64,000 nt of DNA from positions 2,783,001 to 2,847,000 of the forward strand of contig NC_037644.1 in NCBI RefSeq assembly GCF_003254395.2. Direction: 5' to 3'. Of this stretch, positions 39,080 to 52,090 are shown piece after piece (positions within the stretch are counted from its first letter, which is position 1; every line of letters starts with the position of its first letter). The position numbers and the translations under genes were made by a program. Source of the DNA: Apis mellifera. Its lineage: Eukaryota; Arthropoda; Insecta; Hymenoptera; Apidae. The notes under the pieces are model-generated. The model was not told the origin of the DNA and made no database searches. It saw only the letters and a program-made list of their open reading frames with translations.

Positions 39080-39400
39080 CGCCGGTTAGAGGTCTCGATT
39101 ACAGCCGTGGAAACGCCGTGTTCGAACGACGCGGAGCCTGGTTTACAGCTAAACACGCATTTGTCAGTGACGCAGATCGAGAGCCGCGATAACGTGTTAC
39201 ACGATGATTTGCGGCGTGGCTCCGCGGGAATATTGTATGGGAGGTAGTTTTCATTCGCAACGCGTTTTACATGTTCCGGCTGGTGATTTTGGTGCAGGGA
39301 TTCCGGAGTCGTCGTACCGTGACCGCCGGTTTTACTGTTATGCTTTCAAGGCCGTTAACTCACACACCCACTGTGAGGCTAAGGCTGTATAAGTAACGCT
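39080..39400. promoter_or_regulatory. complex non-repetitive island, candidate conserved non-coding element
   Basis: About 320 bp of balanced, non-repetitive sequence in AT-rich surroundings, with sharp borders. It has no simple repeats and only short frames (62 codons at most, Cys/Tyr-rich, unrecognised). This profile fits a regulatory element or structured non-coding RNA better than an exon. No known microRNA that I could recall was recognised. Confidence 0.3.
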
Positions 39401-40849
39401 ATGATTAAGCCAACTTCTTGGCATTTTAATCGTTTGTTCGCCCATCGAAAACACGATTTACCTGTTGTAAAGGGAAACGGATCCTTATTAATTTTTCTTT
39501 CTTTTTTTTTATAACAGGGGAACAACGGGGAAAAACGTTTTAGCATCTTCTTTTTTTTAATTAGCATCCTTAATTTCTGCTCTTATTAAATTTATTATTC
39601 CTTTATTATCAAGATGTGCGTCATCATAGAATATTTTATATTTTTCCTTCTACATTTTTTTTTTTTTTTTTTTTAAATTTAATCTTACATTCTCTCGTAT
39701 AAATATGATTTAGATTAATTAAAATTGATAAAATATGTAATTTTTTACGTATATTATTAGGATATTTCTTTAATATCCATTGAAAATAAGAAATGCGTTA
39801 CTGATAAACTATCTATATTAAATTCTTATATCTTATTTTGAAAAAAAATTTATCTTAAGCAGAGATAAACTAAAAACAGTCAATATTTGCAAGAAAATGT
39901 TTATGAAAGTTTATTATACATCTTTTTTTATTTCATTTCCTTCCAACAGATATTATCCAACACAATTATGTTACAGATAAACTATTCTGCAACTATTCCT
40001 CTTAATTAATAATTTATTAACTACAGTTTGAAAATTCAACAGAATTATCTTATCCAAAGAAAACGTTGTAATTAATATTACATTATACCAATAACAATTT
40101 TATTACGAGAAGAAATAATTTAAGGTAAATAACATTGATCGATTTTCTAAAAATTTTATTCAAAGGAAGACGATCTTCGTATATCTCCGGGGGAGGAAAT
40201 AAGTTTCAAGGTCTCCCGTTAGATAATTGAAACGTACCTGTTCACGATAACGAAGAGGAGGGGCAATGATTCAACTGTACAATACAATATAAAACGATAA
40301 AAATTAATAATAACGTGATAATTGCGTACGATGCATACGAGATAAGATAAAAAGTTACGCGAAATTGATAACGCGATACATCACAACTTTTATTCTGGAT
40401 AACTCAACATTTTAATTTTCTCCAAACGAAGCAGCCAACCGTGGACGCTTGAAAATTACATACATATTAAATATGCAAATAGAATTTATTCGTAACATAG
40501 TCAGAATAAGTAACACTTTGACTTGGAAATTAAAAATTATTCAATTATCGAATCCAATCGTGGCGATGATTGGTTATATGGAATTACGCGCAAGAATAAT
40601 AGAAGCTATTTTTCATTATCCAACAACCTGGCTAAAATTTGATAATAACCAGTGTCAAAACCATCGAATCGAATCAAGATTCCCTGCCCATATCGAGGGC
40701 CGTGTTCGTGACATTTTGTGCATATCTCTCTCTCTCTTTCCTTCTCACTTCTCTCTCTGTCTCTGTCTCGATTAGGCTTGGAGTGGGCGCGCATAGGTGC
40801 ACTGTGTGTGTGTAGGTGGGGCATTGAAGCTTTATCGGTCGTAAACACG
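39401..40849. other. non-coding AT-rich DNA, no gene seen
   Basis: Very AT-rich, with a T20 tract at 39655-39674 and a CT-rich strip at 40722-40770 before the next GC island. Confidence 0.6.
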
Positions 40850-41060
40850 CGAGTAATTATCGTGGCCGGCCATCTTGGCCCGCAGGCGCACGTCACATCC
40901 GGTCACTGACCATTCAATCGTCGGCGATCCAAAGCCACGGCTAATAAATTATTCAGAAACAATGGGGACATCTCGCTCGGCCACTCTGCTGAAAATCCAC
41001 GCAGAGGTGGCTCCTCCGCGTGCCGTTAACCTCCTTAAATGCCTCCGGATTACTGAATGA
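40850..41060. promoter_or_regulatory. GC-rich island with YY1/Pho-type motif
   Basis: Contains GGCCGGCC at 40864-40871, overlapped by GCCATCTTG (40869-40877), the core of the YY1/Pho consensus, and a CACGTCA half-CRE shortly after. The rest is non-repetitive. It could be an enhancer or a Polycomb-response-like element; one Pho site alone does not establish that. Confidence 0.27.
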
Positions 41061-44000
41061 GAGAATTAATTTCTCCGTTTTCTGCCATTCCAACCCAAGT
41101 TCAAGGCTTTTCCTTTTACTATTTTCTCCAGCCGCGATTCTTGGAATTTTCGAAAATTTTGAAAATAATTTTTATCCTTTAAATCGTGAAATCTTTTCAG
41201 GAGGAAAGAATATCGACTTCTTCTTCTTCTTCTTCTTTTAGGACTGAATCCATTTTTATTTTTCCAGAGAATTCTCAGTAGTTCTCAACCCATTTCGTTT
41301 TTCAATAATAAGAAATATTGTTATGTACGGTAAATTGTTGTATTTAATTTTTATTCATCTTTAGAAAATCTCAAAAGTTTTTATTGAAACACTGCATGAG
41401 CTAAATATTTTTTTAGCGATCATTGAAATGATTGGCACATATAACAATGTGTATCTTAATAATGCAAAGATTCTCTCCATGCTTTTGCAGAGAGGGATCA
41501 TGAGCAAGTTAATTGAAATATGCGAGCAAAAGAAATCGAACTCGTTCGTACAGATTGACCTAGTTCGTCGATCATCGATCCCTCTTTGTAAAACACGCAC
41601 CATTTTGATTCGAACGTATGAACTGCACACACCATGTTCTTCATCCTACTTTGTTTTTTTTTCACGAAGATAATATTTTTTAGATAGAATAAATTATAAA
41701 CAAATTTTAATTCTATTATTAAAGAGAAGTTAGAGAAAAATTACTCGTGCATTTATTTATTCGAAATAGTACAAATATTATTGTATTATTTTATTCTTGT
41801 ATACATTTGATCTTTCGTGATAATGAAAATTTCATCGAAACGAGATTCGACGGTAAACATCATAAATCGTACGCAAGACATTATTTCTTTCGTCCGAGTA
41901 AATGGACGGAATTAATTTTCATTACGTAATCGTTACGAGGAAACTAGCTGAACACTTTCTTGACCCACTGGCTGCTCGTAGAAAGCGGCTGAATCGAGGT
42001 AGGCGAAGGAAAAGGGAGGCGTTATCGGTGGTGAAAGCGTTAATCGACGACGATTCTTTCGATCGAGTCGAATCATGGCGGCTGTTATATCGAGAGACTA
42101 ACATTTTCTCCATCTAATAATCGATATTTAATAATCTTTCGTTCCATCATCATCCGTGTATATAGTTCAATTAGTTGGAGATAAGTTTATTTGTGCATTC
42201 GAATATACGACAAAATAATATTAATTATCGAAACAAATATCTTGAATAAAAATTTGATTTCGCATAAACATGTTGAGAAAGATATTACAACTACGTTTTA
42301 TAATATATATGTATATATAGATTGTAATTTAACGCTTTTTTTCCTGGATATTTGAAGGTCGTATAATAAGATAATTTCCGTGAGGTTATAAAGAGATACT
42401 TATATAATGGGTATATAATATTCTGATTGCTGTTAATCTTACAAAGTCTTATCTTTTGTTGTGTACAAACGAGTAATTATCGTTCATGATTAATTATCAT
42501 TTTCATTATGCGTAATATATATCGAAACACGTCGATGGAAATTCTTTATTTTAACGCTCTGTGACGCATCTGGAACACAAGTGTTTTTTTTCTCCGTATC
42601 GTGTAATTAATATATCCAAGGATCGATTGAAAATGACAATTATTGAAAGTGAAATATAAAAAGTCAGAGTGGATTTTTCGAATTTGAAATTTGTAAACTG
42701 TGGTAGAATCGTAGAAAAAGCGAGAGAAAATAAATCGAAAATATAAAATTTTTCGAGTTCGAAATATACGAGGGAAACGTTTGATTCGGATATAGATAGC
42801 TATTCTACAAAAAATAAGCAATAAAATAAAATTTTAATTCTTTCGAGAGATCGTGTAATCTCCAAGTTCCTGAAAAAAAAAAAATTTTCAAACTACTCGA
42901 AAAATAAAGGAATTTTATCCTAATGAATATTTCCCACTCTCTTCCCTCATCATAAATAAAACACTCTATACACTGCAACTTTCAAACTGCCATTTATCCA
43001 TAATAGCATACAATCCCTCGAACGAAATGAACGAACGTCTACTTTCCCTCTATATTCCCGCTTCTCGTTTCTCACCAAAGTGAAAGAATTCTACGAAACA
43101 CCTCCGTCACCGCGAACATCATTGCAAACATCATCTCCGTTATTGCATACTTTTAAAGAAGAAATTTAAAAAAAAAAACGTTTCCAAATCGAATGAATTC
43201 TCGCAGGACGACGACGACGACGGGTCGCGCGAAAGAAAGATCGCCGTTTCAACGAGTAAATTAGGCGGTCGCGTCGCTTGGCATGGGGCCCTTCTTCTTT
43301 CGGGGAGGGGGGAAGAAGAAGAAGAAAAGGAGGTCTCTTGGCCGGCGGCCAAGACACTTTTTTTTTATCTTTATGCCTCGGCTCGGTCTACGTCGTTCTC
43401 TTTCTCTCTTTCTCTCGTTCTCTGTTTCTCCTCGTCTCGCTACCGATCGCCATTTCCCACCGCTTTCGCGGACGAAATAAGTTTATCAACAAACGCGCGG
43501 GAGATCCTCGCCAGTTGCAGGGAGCGCCGGCAGAAATAGAGCGGCTCGAAAATAACCCGCCAAGCGAAACGAGACGAGGCGCTGCTCGTCGAGAAACCAA
43601 CCGTTTCCCGATCTTCTTCATTCACCGATGATATCGCTCGTCTCCTCTTTCTCCACCACTTCTCGATCGATTATATTATGAGCTGGATGACGTAAAGAAA
43701 TGTGTGTGTGTGAGAAAGAGAGAAAGAATTCTATTTAGAGGAGACAGATAGTGTATTTGAATTTATGGTTAAAGTATTTTCTGTTGGTTTAAAATTATTT
43801 GTAAAATCGTTGTTGCTTGTTTTTTCATTCGTGCAAGATAATAATCGAGAAGTCACAGTAAGAGTATAATTTTGATTAATTTAATAAGATTTGGGAAAAG
43901 TTTTTGTTTTTTAATAAATGAGAGTTTTATTGTAACAGTTGCAGTGAATGAATGGACAAAAGTAAAAATAATATATATATGTATATACGTGTACGTAAAA

Positions 44001-45039
44001 AGATTGTGGGACGCTGAACTCAATCGCGTAATAATAATTTTTGATTCACAGTTACAGAATTGAATGTATCGATATAATCGAAATTTTTTTTTTTATTAAT
44101 TTATGCTACGTACGTTTTATATCGTTTTATTCGTTTTTTCTCTCCAAGGAATAAAAGATACACTTTCCGAAAAATTAAATGGCGTAAATTATTGGCTACC
44201 ATTGTTATAAAATACGAGTTAATAATTCTTGCAGTGGTGTAATCATTAGTCGAATATAATAACGTGGATAATTCATGCGCAGAATTAATTCCAAACTTTC
44301 TAACGAAATGAATTCCCATGTAATTATTCATGAATCGGTTGTAGCACATTCGGATTTGACAAAGTATTTAAATATCCGCTAAACTCTATCGCGTGTAATT
44401 TTATCCTGTACGAAATCAGGAGGATCTGGAGAAGATTCTTCAATTATCCGGAGCGGAAATTGAAATTGATCTCATCTTAAATATAGTACAAATTTCTTTC
44501 TCTATAATGTAAGAATCGTTTAAAGAGGGGAGAAATGTCAGAATTTCTATTTCTCTCGTCAGATTTTAACCTTTTTTTTTCGATACACGAAATAAACGTC
44601 GTTATTTATATTTGTTATTCGAATATTCTTGCAGACTTTAAGAAGGGATATACTCATTTCTTATCCGTAAAATTAAGAACCAGAAGAAATTATTTGATTT
44701 TTTTTTATCGGTGAACACAAATTTATTTTTGCAATACTGTTCCATATAAGCCAATTTTTAAATATTGAAAGATTACAATTACATCCTCGTTAAGAAACCT
44801 TCTTGTTAAATTCTACCAGCTACAATTATTCCGAAAAATGATTAAAAATTGAAAATCAACTTTCAAAGTTGGATTACACTCCTTACTTAATAATTTAATC
44901 AAACTTTTCGAAAGAATTTTTCGTAATAAAAATTCCAAAAAAAAAAAAAAAAAAGATCGTTATTTTGATTTATCTATTAATAAAAACATGTTCTCCTTTA
45001 TGTATACCGATTCCATAGAATTTCTCTCTTTTTTTTTTT
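41061..45039. other. non-coding DNA, no gene seen
   Basis: AT-rich spacer with a moderate-GC block at 43190-43640. That block has overlapping plus and minus frames of similar length (117 and 77 codons) and no recognisable domain. A (TG)n run at about 43701-43711 and an A18 tract near 44938-44955 are minor. Confidence 0.55.
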
Positions 45040-45240
45040 TTCCTCCCCAAAGCACAACGCCATGGTCGGCGAAGCCAAGGGTTTGCGTTTCATCAGGTTA
45101 TTCCACGTTCAAAACCCGTGACGGGATATCGACAGTGCTCTCTCGTCGGTTAATCGTCCGTCAAACACGGGAAATGAAATCTGCCCGGAACTGTCGCGGT
45201 TAAACATTGCCCCGGGATTCGACTTTTTGCCCGAGGGTGA
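45040..45240. promoter_or_regulatory. moderate-GC complex island
   Basis: Non-repetitive sequence bounded by a T tract (about 45028-45041) and purine/poly-A runs (45241-45302). No known motif is diagnostic. It resembles the other candidate regulatory islands. Confidence 0.2.
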
Positions 45241-46339
45241 AAAGGATGGGGAGGAGAGAGGGAGGAAAAAAAAAAAAAAAAAAGGAGGAAGAAAAAAAAA
45301 AATTCCACGGCGAAACGTAAATCCAGCGGCGGCGCCCCTCTGCAAAAGGATGTAGGGAAAAATCCAAAACGCAAATAAAAATTTCACCATGACGAAAATT
45401 CATATCCCCGTCCCGGTTATTTTTCCAACGAACGAAATCCTAGAAAAACGTGGCAGCAGTATCCCGTGACTTTCGATAGAGCGCATGCGGCATCAGGAAT
45501 TCTATTTCTTTCCAACGGGAGAAGTTCGTTAAAATTCGTAAAAATTCGACCCCTCGCGGATTGAATTATTCAGTTCCGTTTTTGTTAAATTTAACGTTAA
45601 TCGGGATTCCGAAGATTTGTCGATTCAAAATTTGAATATGGATATTTAATAATTGGGGATATAAGTTTATTTATTATTTGTTTTTATAAAAGAAAAAATG
45701 GCGGAAGACAGGAAAATTATTATTATTATTATTATAGGAAGATATCGAGATATGTTGAAATATATTGTATCAAAGACAAAATTTTGAGCAATTTTTATTC
45801 ATTGCATGTAACCGATATAGACACTATCGAAAAGAAAAACAATTATCGATCCGAATTAAATATGTTCTATCGAGAATTCTGTGGTTTTCACTCTTATATG
45901 CAACATTTTGATCAAATTGCACGAGCAACTTTTCGAATAATCGAAGCCAATCCAGACAGACGCAATTCGTTTTACGCCATATTGGAATTTCAATCGTAAC
46001 CGCGCGAGCTCGGTCGATAATCGAGATCGCGTCAAACTTCATTGACCTGCTTCGAAACGTAACGTAACGTAAACAAAGTATATTTCGGGGAACGAAATCG
46101 TAACATCTAACGTTATAACGTTACGAATATACTCGATAAACGATGATATATACTCGATAAACGATTAATTCTAGGTTCGAATCTAGGATCGAAACTTTTA
46201 ACCCAGAACGACGAGTCGATTCGATCTTACCGACCGGAACGAACGGGAGAACGATCTTTTTTATTTCTTCCTTTTATTCCCATTCGAAACAATAATCGGA
46301 TAAAGTTTGTTCCCGGGAATAATAGCGGGAGGCGAGTTA
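45241..46339. other. spacer, no gene seen
   Basis: Poly-A-rich start and AT-rich remainder. A duplicated GATATATACTCGATAAACGAT-like phrase lies at about 46128-46164. Confidence 0.55.
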
Positions 46340-46640
46340 AAATGTAAAGCAAAGTACGTTGGCGCTGTTCAATTACGCAGAGCGTAATGCATGGATACGC
46401 GGCAGAGGGCCGAGGTGGGACAAACCGCAGTCGCTAGGAGACGCGGAACGTCGAGTTTGCGAATCCAGCTTATCCACGTTACATGCACGCGACCGTGTAT
46501 ATTCTGGCTACACGTATATATACACAGAGGTCCGTGCATCGGATAAACGCACCACCCCGCACACGTATGCAGCGCCGCGCGCCGCTCGAGTGCTTCTCCC
46601 CCTCCGGGTAATAACAGTAAATCCTTGGTAATAAATCCCT
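46340..46640. promoter_or_regulatory. GC-rich complex island
   Basis: Non-repetitive GC-rich block with TACGCAGAGCGTA (about 46373-46385), an imperfect palindrome, and a TATATATACA run near 46515. Short frames on both strands. Candidate regulatory region only. Confidence 0.22.
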
Positions 46641-47570
46641 CTCCCCTGCCTTCGTTCGCCCGGCCCCCCCTCGCCCGTGGCGAGCCTTTCTGCCTCCTCC
46701 ACCTGCCCGCGTTCCCCGTTTTCCTTCCTTCCTTCTGATTCCTTCTCCGACTGTTGCCATTTCCGTTCTTCCTTCTGTCGCGTATCTGCGAAACGGATTA
46801 TCGCGCTCACTTTTTTCCCCCCCAATGATGAATCGTTATCGCTATCGAAGATGGAAGGATTCTTTTTTTCTTTTTCAAATGAATTTTAATTACGCGTTGA
46901 CAATGTGACGGATACATAAAAGAGAGAATTTATCTTTCGCGTTGTGGACAATTTAAGGAAAAGGGGAAAATAAACGAAATAAAAAATATTATTATATTAT
47001 ATTATAAAATTCCGAGGCTCTTCGTTTCTTATTTTTATTCATTCGTATATTTCCAAATAAGAAAAATACAATTTTCTCCTTTTTAAAAGAGAACTCTTGT
47101 TAATCCTCTCGACAATTTCGAAGAAGAATAAAATTATCGTGTCTCTAAGGTCTGTAAAACGGAAAGAGTTATTTCAATCAAGTTTTTCGCGATTGTTTCA
47201 CGAATTGTCGCCGCGGATATAATTCCCTCCACAGGTATCCATCGAATTGATCTAAAACTCGGTTGGTGTTGAGAGTAGTCGGTGGGGCTGGCGCGAAACT
47301 GTGTGCAGGGCCAATGTGGAGGCCAATTTTCCGAATGCGGTGTTTGCTCGAATCGAATATCGAGGATTCGATCGGGGTCAAGGAGATGAAAGCGGCGTCG
47401 GTGGCATCTCTCGAAGGTCGATCCTGCAGAATTATTTGCCCGATAGAGGAACACTCTGTCGTTTCATCCATTCCTTCCTTTCTAACTAATTCGAACGTGT
47501 TTCTTCTCTTCTTCTAATTCTTTTTTTTTTTAATTTGTATCCTCGATATTTATTCCAACTCGACAATTAT
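46641..47570. other. non-coding DNA, no gene seen
   Basis: Pyrimidine-rich strip at 46640-46770 and a moderate-GC block at 47190-47490 with frames of 84-106 codons on both strands. Neither strand shows a recognisable protein. Confidence 0.5.
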
Positions 47571-49110
47571 TGTTCTTTCTATCTTCTTCATTGTAATAGA
47601 TTAAGTACAGAATTTAAACAAGAGAGAATTATCAATCTCATTCTTTAAAAATAATTTTTCGTGGAATGAAAAAAATCAATAACTGAAATTGATCGAAAGT
47701 TGATCGAATATCATAAGTTTATGTCTCTTTCTAAAAATTTTCTAATTTAATTCGATTTATAATATTAATATTCTTATTATTCTTTTCATATATATTATTA
47801 TTCTTTATATAATTATTATTCTTTTCATCTCCTCGCTGATTGTAATAATTAAATACAGAATTTGTTTAAACAAAAGAGAATTATCAATCTCATTCTTTAA
47901 AAATAATTTTTCGTGGAATGAAAAAAATCTCCAGGTACAATAATTCAATTAACGAAATTGATCGAATATCATAAATTTATGTCTCTTTCTAAAAATTTTC
48001 TAATTTAATTATTATTCTTTCTATCTCGTTGATTGTAATATATTAAATACAGAATTTGTTTAAACGAGAGAGAATTATCAATTATCATTTTTTAAAAATA
48101 ATTTTTCGTGGAATGGAAAAAATCATTAACGAAATTGATCGAAAATTGATCGAATATCACAAATTTATCTCTCTTTCAAAATTTTCTAATTTAATTATTA
48201 TTCTTTCTATCTCCTTGATTGTAATATATTAAATACAGAATTTGTTTAAATGAGAGAGAATTATCAATTATCATTTTTTAAAAATAATTTTTCGTGGAAT
48301 GAAAAAAATCATTAACGAAATTGATCGAATATCACAAATTTATTTCTCTTTCTAAAAATTTTCTAATTTAATTATTATTCTTTCTATCTCGTTGATTGTA
48401 ATAGATTAAGTACGGAATTTGTTTAAACGAGAGAGAATTATCAATTATCTCTATAATTCAATCATTAACGAAATTGGTCGAAAGTTGATCGAATATCACA
48501 AATTTATCTCTCTTTCAAAATTTTCTAATTTAATTCGACAATTATTATTCTTTCTATCTCCTCATTGATTGTAATAATTAAATACAGAATTTGTTTAAAC
48601 GAGAGAGAATTATCGGTCTCATTCTTTAAAAATAATTTTTCGTGGAATAAAAAATCATTAACAAAATTGATCGAATATTATAAATTTATTTCTCTTTCTA
48701 AAAATTTTCTAATTTAATTATTATTCTTTCTATCTCCTTGATTGTAATATATTAAATACAGAATTTGTTTAAATAAGAGAGAATTATCAATTATCATTTT
48801 TTAAAAATAATTTTTCGTGGAATGAAAAAAATCATTAACGAAATTGATCGAAAGTTGATCGAATATCACAAGTTTATGTCTCTTTCTAAAAATTTTCTAA
48901 TTTAATTCGACAATTATTATTCTTTTTATCTCCTCACTAATTGTAATAATTAAATACAGAATTTGTTTAAACGAGAGAAAATTATCAATCTCATAATATC
49001 TGATAATTCAATCATTTTTTTGTGGAATGGAAAAAATCTCCAGGTACAATAATTCAATTAAAAAATTGATCGAATATCATATAAATTTATCTCTCTTTCA
49101 GCATCGAAGG
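47571..49110. repeat. tandem repeat array, ~172-198 bp unit, about 8 copies
   Basis: The phrase CAGAATTTGTTTAAACGAGA (variants) starts at about 47608, 47856, 48050, 48236, 48413, 48585, 48759 and 48957. Each unit continues with GAGAATTATCAAT, TTTAAAAATAATTTTTCGTG, GAATGAAAAAAATC, a GAAATTGATCGAA segment and TTTCTAAAAATTTTCTAATT. Copies differ by small indels and AT changes. No coding capacity. Confidence 0.92.
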
Positions 49111-49589
49111 AAAGAAAGAAAGATATATTTATCACAACAGATATCAGTTTCTCGAACACGAGAAGGAGAGGTGGCCCAATTCCGTAATCCTATTATTACC
49201 AGCAAACCGTTACCGATATAATCGCACGTTCACGAAATACGCTTAAAAGTCATCGAACGTGTCGTCGACGAGGGGGGAGGGAGGGAGGGAGGCTATAGAT
49301 ATTCGTCCGTGGTCTGTAATTGCTTACGTGACACCGCGGCCGTCACAGCGACTGGCTACGTCGAATCGATCGACCTTAATCGACGAGGATGAACAAGGGT
49401 ACGCGAACAACCTTCCACTTACCGCGTAAACACGGGTTACCCGGTCGATAAAAGCGATTATTACAACAGTAAAAATTTATCTCGTGCTCTCGATAGGATT
49501 ATTCGAAAACTATATTACGTAAAACCTCTCGATTAAAAACCTCTCCACTATAAGGATAAGTACAAGATAAAACCTGGTCATCTCGATTA
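49111..49589. other. short GC-richer spacer between two arrays
   Basis: Contains G-rich GGGGGGAGGGAGGGAGGGAGG at about 49271-49291 and an otherwise complex GC-rich sequence to about 49440. No exon supported. Confidence 0.5.
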
Positions 49590-52012
49590 AAACTCGAAAT
49601 TTCTCTCAGGAGTCGCTCGATATATCGTCCTCTTATTATTTAAAAGAATCTGAAGAATCAGGATTATTCGATAAAACTATCGATAAAACCTCCTCATTTC
49701 GATCCTCTTATTATTTAAAAGAATCCAAGAATCAGGATCTAATCTGAAAACTATCGTACAAGATAAAATGTGAATCATCTCAATTAAAATTCGAAATTTC
49801 TCTTATGAGTCGATATATCGTCCTCTTATTATTTAGAAGAATTCAAGAAACAGGATTAATCTAAAAACTATCGATTAAACTTACTCATTTCAATTAAAAC
49901 TGAAATTTCCACTCGAAATTTTTCAGGAATCGCTCGATATATCGTTCTCTTATTATTTAAAAAAATCCAAGAACCAGGATTAATCTAAAAACTATCGATA
50001 AAGCCTCCTCATTTCGATTAAAACTCTCCACTGGAAATCACTCGATATATCGTCCTCTTATTATTTAGAAAAATGTAAGAATCAGAATTATTCGAAAACT
50101 ATCGATAAAACCTTCTCATTTCGATCCTCTTATTATTTAGAAGAATCCAAGAATCAGGATTAATCTAAAAACTATCATACAAGATAAAACCTCCTTCATT
50201 TCGATTAAAACTTTCCACTCGAAATTTCTCTCAGGAGTCAATATTGTTCTCTTATTATTTAGAAGAATCCAAGAACCAGCATCTAATTTAAAAACTATCG
50301 TACAAGATAAAATCTACTCGTCTCAATTAATTACTCTCAGGAATCGCTCGATATATCGTCCTCTTATTATTTAGAAGAGTTCAAAAACCAGGATTAATCT
50401 AAAAACTATCATAAATAATATAAAACCTACTCATTTCAATTAAAATTGAAATTTCCATTCGAAATTTCTCTCAGGAGTCGATATATCGTCCTCTTACTAT
50501 TTAAAAGAATCCAAGAATTAGGATTAATCTGAAAACTATCGATAAAACCTACTCATCTCCCTCTAAAAACCAGGATTAATCTAAAAACGATCGATAAAAC
50601 CTCCTCATTTTGATTAAAACTCTCCACTTGAAATCGCTCGATATATCGTCCTCTTATTATTTAAAAGAATCCAAGAATTAGGATTAATCTAAAAACTATC
50701 ATAAATAATATAAAAGCTACTCATTTCAATTAAAACTGAAATTTCCACTCGAAATTTTTCAGAAATCGCTCGATATATCGTCCTCTTATTATTTAGAAGA
50801 ATCTAAAAACCAAGGTCTAATCTAAAAACTATCGTACAAGATAAAATCTGCTCATCTCAATTAAAATTCGAAATTTCTCTCAGAAGGCAATATATCGTTC
50901 TCCTATTATTTAAAAGAATCCAAGGATCTAATCTAAAAACTATCGATAAAACCTTTTCATTTCGATTAAAACTCTCCACTCGAAATTTCTCTCAGAAGTT
51001 GATATATTGTCCTCTTATTATTTAGAAGAATCCAAGAATCAGGATAAATCTAAAAACTATATATATATAAATAATATAAAACCTACTCATTTCAATTAAA
51101 ACTAAAATTTCCACTCGAAATTTCTCTCAGGAGTCGATATATCGTTCTCTTATTATTTAGAAGAATCTAAAAACTAGGATCTAATCTAAAAACTATCGAT
51201 AAAACCTATTCATTTCAATTAAAAACTGAAATTTTTCAGGAATCGCTTGATATATCGTTCTTTTATTATTTAGAAAAATCTTAGAATCAGGATTAATCTA
51301 AAAACTATCCATAAAACCTCCTCATCTCGATTAAAACTCTCCACTCTAAGAATCAGGATTAATCTAAAAATTATCATAAATAATATAAAACCTACTCATT
51401 TCAATTAAAACTAAAATTTCCACTCGAAATTTCTCTCAGGAGTCGATATATCGTCCTCTTATTATTTAGAAGAATCTAAAAACCAGAATCTAATCTAAAA
51501 ACTATCGATAAAACCTATTCATTTCAATTAAAAACTGAAATTTTTCAGGAATCGCTTGATATATCGTTCTTTTATTATTTAGAAAAATCTAAAAATCAGG
51601 ATTAATCTAAAAACTATCCATAAAACCTCCTCATCTCGATTAAAATTCTCTAAGAATCACTCTAAAAATCAGAATTAATCTAAAAACTATCATACAAGAT
51701 AATTGAGATCCTCATCTCAATTAAAACTCGAAATTTCTCTCAGAAATCGATATATCGTCCTCTTATTATTTAGAAGAATCCAAGAACCAGGATTAATTTA
51801 AAAACTATCATAAATAATATAAAACTATTCATTTCAATTAAAACTAAAATTTCCACTCGAAATTTCTCTCAGGAGTCGATATGTCGTCCTCTTATTATTT
51901 AGAAGAATCCAAGGATTAATCTAAAAACTATCGTACAAGATAAAATCTGCTCATCTCAATCAAAACTCGAAATTTCTCTCAGAAATCGATATATCGTCCT
52001 CCTATCACTTAG
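49590..52012. repeat. large tandem array (~2.4 kb) with CGATATATCG palindromes
   Basis: About 18 imperfect units of roughly 105-200 bp. The landmark is GATATATCGTCCTCTTATTA followed by TTTAGAAGAATCCAAGAA, AGGATTAATCTAAAAACTAT and CGATAAAACCT, then CTCATTTCGATTAAAACT and GAAATTTCTCTCAGGAGTC. Twelve units keep the exact 10-bp palindrome CGATATATCG and seven keep TATCGATA. Unit length varies because blocks are dropped or added. The array ends about 100 bp before the acceptor of the giant exon. Confidence 0.92.
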
Positions 52013-52014
52013 AA

Positions 52015-52054
52015 GGATCTAACCTCAATCTCAATCTCAATCTCGATCTCAAAA
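52015..52054 (+). repeat. (TCAATC)n short repeat and branch-point zone
   Basis: Four copies of a TCAATC/TCGATC hexamer at about 52025-52050. The string GGATCTAACC just upstream (about 52015-52024) contains CTAAC, a reasonable branch-point match about 95 bases from the acceptor. Confidence 0.5.
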
Positions 52055-52090
52055 ATGCCCCCAAAAATGGTTGATGGCCACGCTCGTCAC

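Noticed and set aside
46150..46200. GGTTCGAATCT resembling a tRNA B box
   Set aside because: No A box or acceptor-stem complementarity is found at the right distance, so it is not a tRNA gene.
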